64,000 bases of DNA from Desulfopila inferna (GTDB lineage Bacteria > Desulfobacterota > Desulfobulbia > Desulfobulbales > Desulfocapsaceae), in the NCBI RefSeq assembly GCF_016919005.1, contig NZ_JAFFQE010000003.1:372001-436000 (forward strand), written 5' to 3'. This document shows, in pieces, positions 57,101 to 64,000 of this stretch. The notes below the pieces were generated by a model. That model was given only the letters and a program-made list of their open reading frames with translations. It ran no database searches and was not told where the DNA came from. How positions within the stretch are numbered: the first letter of the stretch is position 1; each line of letters begins with the position of its first letter. The position numbers and the translations under genes were made by a program.

Positions 57101-57228
57101 GACTGCTTAGCATTTTTGATCCTCAATTCCTGCGCATAAGCCTTGGCAGGGTCGAGGTTCACGCCAAGCGTTGCTACCAGGACGGTGCCGCCTGACAACT
57201 TCATAAAATCTCGCCTTGATATTCCCAT
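54109..57228 (-). CDS. fdhA: Tat-exported selenocysteine formate dehydrogenase catalytic subunit
   Basis: The 1039-residue protein is interrupted by one in-frame TGA at 56623-56625, read as Sec202 in EHQARI-U-HSATVAALAE, which matches the FdnG active-site region. Residues 1-30 are a Tat signal (SRRDFMKLSGG). A 4Fe-4S motif CPYCSVGCGI lies near residue 47, followed by EGTLCSKG. The rest is the molybdopterin oxidoreductase fold, with GRGAMTNHWIDL just after the Sec and a C-terminal MopB-type domain. It oxidises formate in the periplasm at a Mo or W bis-MGD site. It starts with an AGGAG ribosome-binding site and is the first gene of the locus. A gene finder unaware of Sec would split it in two. 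Confidence 0.97.
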
Positions 57229-58001
57229 TTAAAACTCCTTTTTAGTTAATCACAAAGAGTGAAGCCCGGAATTGATAAACCGGACCGTATCCAATATGCA
57301 GCTGAGTCCATGTACATAACGAGGAAATCAGGGCAGCCGTCTTTGGGGCAGCCGATGAGGTTCGGTATTCCAACGGTTAAACTATAGAAGAATGCTGATG
57401 AGAAGAAAATCAGCCAATTGCTTTATTTTATGTGAGAGAATTGCTGAGGAGGGCGTAGGGAATCCGCTTACAAGAACAGTCCGGTACGAATACGGTCTGT
57501 TGAAGCTTTGAAGTTTTGAAAAGAAGGTTGGTGAGAAAAGACATTAGACTATATTTTCATGCTGTCAATATCAGATGATAAAAAATTTACTTTTTTAGCC
57601 TACCTGACATGTCCACACCTGTTGTTTCATGAAGTTACCAGGTTGCAGCATCTATATTGCTGTAGATGATCGTCGAGAAATTGGCAACGGCGTTACCGAG
57701 GCAGGGACATAAGGCCAACTGCTGGGAGTTTACTAGAATGATACAGAGAATTTAAAAATCAGAGTGACCGCTTATATCTCACCCACGACAACTTTTGTTG
57801 GACCTCACCCCAAAAAACAGTTATCATTTTCAAACATAAATTCTATGATTCCGAGTATATAAGAAACGACAGGCATAATCCGGGGAATAGATGGACTCAT
57901 CACGGAAACAATATCGGTTCTGTCAGAATACTTTCTTGATGGTGCATAGAATTACGCGAAGTTGAATCATCTCGGGAATACTAAAGACAGGGAGCTGGAG
58001 A
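57229..58001. other. Long intergenic region upstream of fdhA
   Basis: About 770 bases without a supported gene between the divergent fdhA and lysE-type genes. A minus-strand promoter candidate is at 57541-57568, giving fdhA a leader of about 310 bases. A small hairpin CATCTA/TAGATG lies near 57649-57668. I see no tRNA-Sec gene. Confidence 0.5.
57541..57568 (-). promoter_or_regulatory. Candidate promoter for the formate dehydrogenase operon
   Basis: On the minus strand TTGACA (57568-57563) is followed after 16 bases by TAATGT (57546-57541). The -35 box is perfect, the -10 box weak. It would give fdhA a long untranslated leader. Confidence 0.3.
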
Positions 58002-58616
58002 ATGTTTAGTACAGAGTTTTTACTTACTTCACTGGTTGTGGTTTTAATACCGGGCCCTGGTGTCCTATATACGATTTCAACAGGTCTTTTTAGCGGTTGG
58101 CGTGCAAGCGTTGCAGCTGCATTTGGCTGCACGGCTGGTATCATCCCCCACTTAACTGCAAGTATATTGGGACTGTCTGCTATTCTTCATATGAGCTCCA
58201 TCGCCTTTCAAGCTGTTAAATATGCGGGTGTTATTTATCTTATGTATCTGGCTTGGTCAATGTGGCGTGAAACAGGTTCTTTAAATATCAACTCTCCGGG
58301 CCCAATAAAAAGTCCATGGCAGATCGCTGCAAGAGGATTCCTGATTAATATTCTTAATCCAAAACTATCTATATTTTTCCTGGCCTTTTTACCGCTTTTT
58401 GTTTCACCAAACGTATCATCACCAGTGTTCCAGATGTTAATCCTCAGCGCGGCATTCATGGCAATGACGCTGGTTATTTTCATTGTATACGGACTTTCTG
58501 CCAATTATGTGCGCAAATATATTGTCAACTCCTCCAGGATTACCACTTGGTTGCAAAAATCGTTTGCAGCTATTTTTGCTGCCCTCGGGGCAAAACTGGC
58601 CGTAACGGAGCAATAG
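58002..58616 (+). CDS. LysE/RhtB-family exporter
   Basis: The 204-residue membrane protein has the LysE-type N-terminus with VVLIPGPGVLYTISTGLFSG and about six hydrophobic segments. The segment FLINILNPKLSIFFLAFLPLF matches the family's conserved NP motif. Members export amino acids or related metabolites; the substrate is not predictable. GGAG lies 7 bases before the ATG. The next gene begins 7 bases later and may be co-transcribed. Confidence 0.9.
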   Translation: MFSTEFLLTSLVVVLIPGPGVLYTISTGLFSGWRASVAAAFGCTAGIIPHLTASILGLSAILHMSSIAFQAVKYAGVIYLMYLAWSMWRETGSLNINSPGPIKSPWQIAARGFLINILNPKLSIFFLAFLPLFVSPNVSSPVFQMLILSAAFMAMTLVIFIVYGLSANYVRKYIVNSSRITTWLQKSFAAIFAALGAKLAVTEQ

Positions 58617-58623
58617 TAAGATA

Positions 58624-59049
58624 ATGGAAAAAGCAGAAGAGAGATTGCTCAAGATCATGCAGAGAAAATTCGGTTACAGCGACGAAGAGCTGGATGTTTT
58701 TAAAAGTAATCCACGCAACTTGGATCTCATCAAGCGAAGCAAAGAATTTAATAAGACACAATTTATTCTAGAGGTCGTTGAATCGAAAGGCTGCAATAGC
58801 AATCATAAAGTCGGCGAAAAATTTTATTTTGATTTTGCAGGAAATATTCTAACGGGTTTATGCCCTCCAAAGATTTGTGGTTACTCATTAAATTCAGCAA
58901 TGATGATGATTTTCACTGCAAATGAAATGCTTTACGCAGGGGTAGACCCAAACGAAATCAGGTTTAAAAGGGCAAGCTGTTTCGATGTTGGAATTGAATG
59001 TGGAGGATGGGGCCGGATTGTATTGGAATTAAGAATAGAAAAACAGTGA
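58624..59049 (+). CDS. Small TIGR04076-like protein
   Basis: The 141-residue soluble protein has an N-terminal helical part (MEKAEERLLKIMQRKFGYSD) and a C-terminal part with VVESKGCNSNHKVGEKFYFD and a Cys-containing GLCPPKICGYSL, the pattern I associate with the TIGR04076 family of uncharacterised proteins. The cysteines suggest a metal or redox site, unproven. It lies 7 bases after the exporter gene, on the same strand. No function is known to me. Confidence 0.65.
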   Translation: MEKAEERLLKIMQRKFGYSDEELDVFKSNPRNLDLIKRSKEFNKTQFILEVVESKGCNSNHKVGEKFYFDFAGNILTGLCPPKICGYSLNSAMMMIFTANEMLYAGVDPNEIRFKRASCFDVGIECGGWGRIVLELRIEKQ

Positions 59050-59108
59050 AAAATTCCATATTTCTCCAGGGCTCTAAAAAGCCAATCCATTTTCGCTGAA
59101 AGTTGAGT

Positions 59109-61001
59109 TCAGCGAACACCTCCTGTCTTCCGCATATAATCGAACCAGATCGGAGCGGCAGTTCTGCCGCCGTTCTCCCCTTTGCCAAGTCCTTCATTCT
59201 GGTCATGCCCCACCCAGATTCCAGTGATATTGTTCTCATGAAAACCGATAAACCAGGCGTCTCTGCTGTCATCCGAGGTGCCTGTTTTACCGCCGCATTC
59301 CCCGTTAAGGCCGGCTGCGCGTTTACCGGTGCCATCGGCGATAACCCGTGACAGCATACTCTTCATCTCTGCGGCGCCTCTTTTGGAGAGTATCTTCCGG
59401 GGGCTGAAATCACGTTGAAACAGCACGGTTCCGTCACCTTTTTCAATTCTGTCGATAAAGACGGGAGGTGTATACATTCCGCCGCAGATAAAAGGGGAAT
59501 AAGCCGCACTCAACTCCAGCAGTGTGACATCGACCGACCCCAGGGCAATGGAGAGGTCGCCAGGCATTTCCGAGGTAATGCCCAACCTGGTGCTAAGATC
59601 ATGGACAGGATTAAGGCCGACCTTCTGCAGCAAACGAACCGCCGCGGTATTATAGGAATGAGCCAGGGCATCTGCCAGGCTCACTTCACCATGATATCTG
59701 CCCGAATAATTTTTAGGAGTCCACCTTCCCCGTGCACCACCCGCAATAGATAGCGGTGCGTCAAGAATCATCGAGCCGCTGCTCCAGCCGTTTTCCAGTG
59801 CGGCGCTGAAAACGACGGGCTTAAAGGCTGAACCTGCAGGTCTTCTGGCAATGGCGGCACGATCATATGACGTGGCTGAAAAATCCGTGCCACCAAGTAG
59901 CGCCCGAACCTTGGAACTGCAGGTCTCGATGCTGACCAATGCTCCCTGCGGAACTTTTTTCTTGCCGCTATCCAGACGGGCCTGCCGGCCAAAGGAGGCC
60001 TTGACTCCGGCACGGACGGCATCGACGGCGGCTTTCTGCATTGTCGGATCGAGATATGTATGGATTATGATGCCGGTGGCCGGTAGCGAACTTTGGAGGA
60101 TACGACCAACCCGTTTCTTGACTATTTCCGTATAGTATCCTGATTCCAGTGATTTATCCGCGGTGCGATTCAGCCGTAGATCCTTCTCGAAGGCTCCGCG
60201 TGCTGTCTGCGCATCTATATATCCATCGGCGGTCATTCTGTTGAGGACATAGCGCTGCCGAGCCACGGCCCGCTCAAGGTGATTGAGAGGTGAATATTTA
60301 CTTGGTGCCTGGGGCAGTCCTGCAAGAACGGCAATTTCCCCAAGCGTCAGCTGATGGACGGGCTTGTCGAAATAAACCTGGGAGGCTGCCTCGACTCCAT
60401 AGGCTCCGCTCCCCAGATAGATCTGGTTGAGATAAATATAGAGAATATCCTCCTTGCTCAACAACGAATCGATTCGCCAGGCCAGAATTGCCTCTTTGAA
60501 TTTGCGCAGATAGGTCTTTTCCCGGGTCAGCAGGAGCGAGCGCGCCACCTGCTGAGTAATGGTTGAACCTCCCTGGGCCCGTCCTCCCCTTTTGATATTG
60601 ACAAAGACCGCACGTAAGACCGAAACGAAATCGAGTCCCTTGTGTTCAAAAAACCTGCCATCCTCGGCCGCCACAAATGCCTTGGGCAGAAGCTCCGGCA
60701 TACGGGACAGGGGAACAACTGTCCTGTTTTCTTTGTAAATTCTTTCAAGAACATCGCCGTGGCGATCAAGTATGAAGGTGGTCTGCAGCGGCTGGTAATG
60801 GGCGACCGAACGGATATCGGGAATCCGCAGAGCAACCATGGCGCTGAGCAAGGCCGCCAGAAAGACAGTGAGCAGGCAGCAGATGCCAAAGAGAAAGCCA
60901 ATGATATGCTTTTCACCATAGGGTTTTCGGCGCACCGTTTTTCGGGTATTCTTTGCGGCTGCCGATCTATTCCTGGTTTTTGTATTTTTTTCTAATGACA
61001 C
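59109..61001 (-). CDS. Class A penicillin-binding protein (PBP1-type)
   Basis: The 630-residue product is a standard-size bifunctional PBP. A basic cytoplasmic N-terminus is followed by a membrane helix (about residues 33-57). The GT51 domain has EDGRFFEHKG and RAQGGSTITQQVARS. The transpeptidase has SAFK near residue 391, SYN near 450 and KTGT near 571, all at normal spacing. The start codon is a GTG at 61001. It is divergent from mutL. Compare the much longer PBP at 11370-14768. Confidence 0.94.
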   Translation of the reverse strand: MSLEKNTKTRNRSAAAKNTRKTVRRKPYGEKHIIGFLFGICCLLTVFLAALLSAMVALRIPDIRSVAHYQPLQTTFILDRHGDVLERIYKENRTVVPLSRMPELLPKAFVAAEDGRFFEHKGLDFVSVLRAVFVNIKRGGRAQGGSTITQQVARSLLLTREKTYLRKFKEAILAWRIDSLLSKEDILYIYLNQIYLGSGAYGVEAASQVYFDKPVHQLTLGEIAVLAGLPQAPSKYSPLNHLERAVARQRYVLNRMTADGYIDAQTARGAFEKDLRLNRTADKSLESGYYTEIVKKRVGRILQSSLPATGIIIHTYLDPTMQKAAVDAVRAGVKASFGRQARLDSGKKKVPQGALVSIETCSSKVRALLGGTDFSATSYDRAAIARRPAGSAFKPVVFSAALENGWSSGSMILDAPLSIAGGARGRWTPKNYSGRYHGEVSLADALAHSYNTAAVRLLQKVGLNPVHDLSTRLGITSEMPGDLSIALGSVDVTLLELSAAYSPFICGGMYTPPVFIDRIEKGDGTVLFQRDFSPRKILSKRGAAEMKSMLSRVIADGTGKRAAGLNGECGGKTGTSDDSRDAWFIGFHENNITGIWVGHDQNEGLGKGENGGRTAAPIWFDYMRKTGGVR

Positions 61002-61166
61002 TCTTCAACATTCAATGGTAGATTCTATATTGTAGACACGCTCGTACTTTCACCAGGAAAATCCACAGCTGCATGTCCATAAAATATGCGATCACAGTAA
61101 GTTACATCTTTTTATGCTCAGCATACATTACCATTAAAGACGAAACATTCAAACACTCATTTTTCT

Positions 61167-63041
61167 ATGGCAAAAATCCGCATCCTTCCAGAACTGCTCG
61201 CCAACCGCATTGCTGCCGGAGAGGTGGTAGAGCGGCCGGCGTCGGTAGTCAAGGAACTTTTGGAAAACAGCCTTGATGCCGGAGCAGACCGTATCGAAGT
61301 TGAAATCGAAGGAGGAGGAACCCGACTGATCCGTGTGCTCGACAACGGCTCTGGCATGGATGAAGACGACGTGCTTCTCTCTTTTGAACGTCACGGGACC
61401 TCCAAGATACACGAATCCCATGACTTGGTGGCTATAAACACCCTGGGCTTTCGCGGGGAGGCTATCCCTTCGATTGCCTCGGTTTCCAAAATGACGATTA
61501 CCTCCAGGACTGAGCAGAGCCCTCTCGGCACCATGGTAGTTTTTGATTACGGCCAACTGCAGAAGGTACATGAGACCGGCTGCAGCCGGGGTACCGTCAT
61601 CGAGGTTCGCAATCTCTTCGCCAGGACACCGGCGCGCAAAAAGTTCCTCCGTACAGCGCGAACCGAAATCGGCCACATCGATGAAAACCTGAAGAACTAT
61701 GCACTGGCCAGTCCGGCTACATCCTTCACCTTGAAAATCGACGGCCGGGAAACACTTCGGCTCGACCACGGCCATGACCTTGAGGATCGGCTCAGATCAA
61801 TCTTAAACTACCGCGATCAGTTTATTCCGGTTGGCAATCCCGGGAAGAAATCGAAGGGACGTTGTCTTCATGGTTTTTTGATCCCGCCCGAACACACTTC
61901 GGCAGGATTATGCAGAATGCGTCTTTTTATCAACGGCAGGGCAATACGGGACCGGTTGATGAGTCATGCCGTTTTCGAAGGGCTGAGAGGATTTCTGCTC
62001 AAGGGCCGCTCTCCCGGGGGCTATCTTCACCTGCGGATTCCCGCCGAGGAAGTCGATGTCAATGTTCATCCGGCCAAGCATGAAGTCCGCTTTCGCAACA
62101 GCGGAGATATCCACCAGTTTATCAAACAGAGCGTTGAAGCAGCGATGAGGCTCCATCAACAGACACTCCAGGCCGCTATTTTTCCAGCCAGAAGGGCGAA
62201 TCCACTCGCCCCGCTCCACCTCGACTCTAGTGATACAGCCACCAGGCAGCAACTAACTTTTTATACAGAACCGGATCCAGTAGAGCAGTCGACAGTTGAG
62301 GAGCCCTCAAGGGAAACATATCCGCACCGGCAACCGGAGCCGCGGCGGCAAAGACACTGCACCGATCTTTCAGCAACGCAGCCAATAGCGCCAGGTGCGC
62401 AAAGTCAGGTTTCTTCGCCCGGTCCGGTTGCTGATTTCTCCGAAAACAGCCGGCACATTCAAAAAACCGACATACAGGTCATCGGCCAGTACAAAAATCT
62501 CTATATCTTTTGCCAGGCCGGCGACCAGCTGCTTGTCATAGACCAGCATGCGGCTCATGAACGGCTGCTATACGAACAATTTCGCAAGCAATATATCGGC
62601 GGCAGGGTCTCCAGCCAGACCCTGATGTTTCCGGAATCGTTAGAACTCAGTCCTTCACAGTGCCTTCTTGTTGAGAACAACAAAGAAGAACTCAGCCGCA
62701 TGGGTTTTGCTATTACTGAATTCGGCGGCGCCACCTATGTTATCTCTGCCGTTCCGGCGCTTGCGGGACAGTGCCGGGCCAGTGAGATATTCCTTGATGT
62801 GCTCGATAGTTGCGGAAGCAGTGGTAGCACGGATCTACGTGGCGGAAAGCTGGAGAATATCCTGGCAACCATGGCCTGTAAGGCCGCAGTCAAATCAGGA
62901 GATGGACTTTCTCCCGAGGAAATCAAGGCTCTTTTAGACAAAATGGCCGAAGCGGAACTGTTCAGTCACTGCCCCCACGGCAGACCGGTTTTAAAAAGCT
63001 TCAGCGACGCTGAAATACAAAAATGGTTTCACCGAACTTAG
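61167..63041 (+). CDS. mutL: DNA mismatch repair protein MutL (endonuclease type)
   Basis: The 624-residue product has the GHKL ATPase domain: ENSLDAGADRIEVE, DNGSGMDEDD and GFRGEAIPSI. After a low-complexity linker rich in Pro, Gln and Arg (about 360-430) comes the C-terminal dimerisation domain with DQHAAHERLLYE near residue 459, the metal-binding motif of MutL proteins that nick DNA. This is usual in bacteria lacking MutH. A CPHGRP motif near the end is also conserved. The 3D-domain gene starts 8 bases after its stop. Confidence 0.96.
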   Translation: MAKIRILPELLANRIAAGEVVERPASVVKELLENSLDAGADRIEVEIEGGGTRLIRVLDNGSGMDEDDVLLSFERHGTSKIHESHDLVAINTLGFRGEAIPSIASVSKMTITSRTEQSPLGTMVVFDYGQLQKVHETGCSRGTVIEVRNLFARTPARKKFLRTARTEIGHIDENLKNYALASPATSFTLKIDGRETLRLDHGHDLEDRLRSILNYRDQFIPVGNPGKKSKGRCLHGFLIPPEHTSAGLCRMRLFINGRAIRDRLMSHAVFEGLRGFLLKGRSPGGYLHLRIPAEEVDVNVHPAKHEVRFRNSGDIHQFIKQSVEAAMRLHQQTLQAAIFPARRANPLAPLHLDSSDTATRQQLTFYTEPDPVEQSTVEEPSRETYPHRQPEPRRQRHCTDLSATQPIAPGAQSQVSSPGPVADFSENSRHIQKTDIQVIGQYKNLYIFCQAGDQLLVIDQHAAHERLLYEQFRKQYIGGRVSSQTLMFPESLELSPSQCLLVENNKEELSRMGFAITEFGGATYVISAVPALAGQCRASEIFLDVLDSCGSSGSTDLRGGKLENILATMACKAAVKSGDGLSPEEIKALLDKMAEAELFSHCPHGRPVLKSFSDAEIQKWFHRT

Positions 63042-63049
63042 GCGATATT

Positions 63050-63604
63050 ATGACAGCTGAATCTCCTCTGCGCAGATACTTCCTTCTCCTCCTCTTCCTG
63101 GGACTGGTCCTGGTGAGCAGCGGCTGTGGCAAGAAACCTGTTGCCAAGGTGCTGACCGCCACGGCCTATTGCGGCTGTTCTTCCTGCTGCAGCTGGGAAC
63201 GCGGTCGCGCCAGGTACCTGCATCTGGATTTCTGGAACCGTTACGTCAGCGACGGCCCGGGAAAAGGAAGGGATTACACCGGTCACACCGCCAGCGGGAC
63301 CTCCCCCAGAGAACCACAGGAAGGTCTCTTCTCCGTGGACAGCATCAAACGTCCTTATATGATCCCCGTCAGGACCGTGCTGTTTCCCTGGTACTTTTTT
63401 TCCGAGGATGGCACTATAGCAGCAGATACCAGATACTACCCCTTCGGCACCAGGATGTTTGTGCCCGGTTACGGCTGGGGCATGGTTGAGGACAGAGGCG
63501 GCGCCATAAAAGGACCTGATCGCATTGATCTCTATTTTGATTCTCATCGGGATGCACTGCGGTGGGGGAGAAAAAAAGTAAAGGTTGAAATCTATACCCC
63601 ATAG
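63050..63604 (+). CDS. 3D-domain lipoprotein
   Basis: The product is 184 residues from ATG 63050; an upstream start at 63023 would overlap mutL and lies before the signal. It has a lipoprotein signal with lipobox SSGC. A cysteine cluster (CGCSSCC) follows. The C-terminal half holds the 3D (three-Asp) domain: ADTRYYPFGTRMFVPGYG, MVEDRGGAIKG and RIDLYF, similar to the catalytic barrel of MltA-type lytic transglycosylases. A role in peptidoglycan cleavage or binding is plausible. It is probably co-transcribed with mutL. Confidence 0.85.
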   Translation: MTAESPLRRYFLLLLFLGLVLVSSGCGKKPVAKVLTATAYCGCSSCCSWERGRARYLHLDFWNRYVSDGPGKGRDYTGHTASGTSPREPQEGLFSVDSIKRPYMIPVRTVLFPWYFFSEDGTIAADTRYYPFGTRMFVPGYGWGMVEDRGGAIKGPDRIDLYFDSHRDALRWGRKKVKVEIYTP

Positions 63605-63743
63605 TACATACTCTTTATAGTAAAAAGCCCGATCTACTCGTGGTATATCAAGCTTTCCCGAAGACGGAGTTTATGCCCTTACGGGTGCTTGTCGCAGAGT
63701 CCGTCTCGGCAACATCAATGACTTTTGACCATAGCATCCTGAA

Positions 63744-64000
63744 ATGACATATAATAACGAAGTAATGATAATCGGAGGAGGCCTGGCAGGTTGTGAAGCT
63801 GCATGGCAGGCCGCAGGACGAGGCTGCTCGGTCACTCTCCATGAGATGAGACCGCTAAAATACAGCGCCGCCCATGAGTCTGATCTGCTGGGTGAGTTGG
63901 TCTGCAGCAATTCCCTGCGCTCCGATGATGTCACCTCCGCCGTGGGCCTCCTCAAAGAAGAGATGCGAATGCTGGGCTCCCTTATCATCGCAGCAGCGCG
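63744..64000 (+). CDS. trmFO: TrmFO tRNA (uracil-54-C5) methyltransferase, N-terminal part (3' end outside window)
   Basis: The first 85 residues are visible. The FAD-binding motif [19 protein letters not shown] is at the start, followed by the TrmFO-specific [29 protein letters not shown] and a [14 protein letters not shown] segment. The enzyme uses methylenetetrahydrofolate and FADH2 to methylate U54 in the T loop. It is cut by the window edge. Confidence 0.97.
   Translation, partial: MTYNNEVMIIGGGLAGCEAAWQAAGRGCSVTLHEMRPLKYSAAHESDLLGELVCSNSLRSDDVTSAVGLLKEEMRMLGSLIIAAA

Noticed and set aside
54109-57228. Two separate genes or a broken fdhA
   Set aside because: The TGA is at the known Sec position with the matching flanking residues.
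57600-57720. tRNA-Sec (selC) gene in the fdh upstream region
   Set aside because: No 8-bp acceptor stem, T loop or TCA anticodon arrangement could be drawn; only a small CATCTA/TAGATG hairpin is present.

Overview
The window reads as a chromosomal segment of a Gram-negative anaerobe of the Desulfobacterota, most like the Desulfobulbales. This placement is inferred from gene content: a selenocysteine-containing periplasmic formate dehydrogenase, a split archaeal-type glutamate synthase with ferredoxin domains, a tripartite RND pump, lipoproteins, and the rimP-nusA-infB-truB-rpsO-pnp order. No rRNA is present; there is one tRNA gene. Nothing looks like a prophage, integrase or plasmid backbone, and most of the DNA is ordinary core genome.

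Layout. 1-3400: end of a YceI-family gene, then on the minus strand an iron-dependent alcohol dehydrogenase overlapping a soluble hybrid histidine kinase. 3440-9125: TolC-AcrA-AcrB type efflux operon closed by a bidirectional terminator. 9190-18260: envelope genes (TPR-like lipoprotein, an unusually long class A PBP, an MltD-type lytic transglycosylase) and a TraB-family membrane protein. 18340-30400: RNA and translation genes, YhbY on plus, then on minus rimP-nusA-ylxR-infB-rbfA-nrnA-truB-rpsO-pnp-dut and a YycJ-like metallo-hydrolase. 30669-30744: tRNA-Gly(CCC). 31253-31864: a 109-bp tandem repeat array. 32028-39300: topB, rsfS, thrC, a purine nucleoside phosphorylase, an MTA/SAH deaminase and two tatA genes. 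39779-44938: three-gene glutamate synthase. 45740-50202: a kinase-like/FHA-like/phosphatase fusion protein, then the DUF47-Pit phosphate uptake pair. 50226-57228 (minus): fdhA-fdhB-fdhC, a DsbA-like selenoprotein, a di-haem peroxidase and fdhE. 58002-64000: LysE-type exporter, a TIGR04076-like protein, a second class A PBP, mutL, a 3D-domain lipoprotein and the start of trmFO.

The least ordinary items are: (a) a DsbA/thioredoxin_4 protein whose CPHC motif is UPHC, the U being an in-frame TGA, placed in a formate dehydrogenase locus that itself uses TGA for selenocysteine; (b) the 109-bp array upstream of topB, whose copies alternate between two variants, with diverged single copies elsewhere in the window; (c) the 693-residue P-loop/FHA-like/PPP-phosphatase protein; (d) a class A PBP with roughly 290 extra residues inside its transpeptidase domain; (e) a short dispersed intergenic motif related to TTTTTACGAnGCCATCAAC.

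All calls come from reading the sequence and from recalled family motifs. No database search, covariance model or structure prediction was run.
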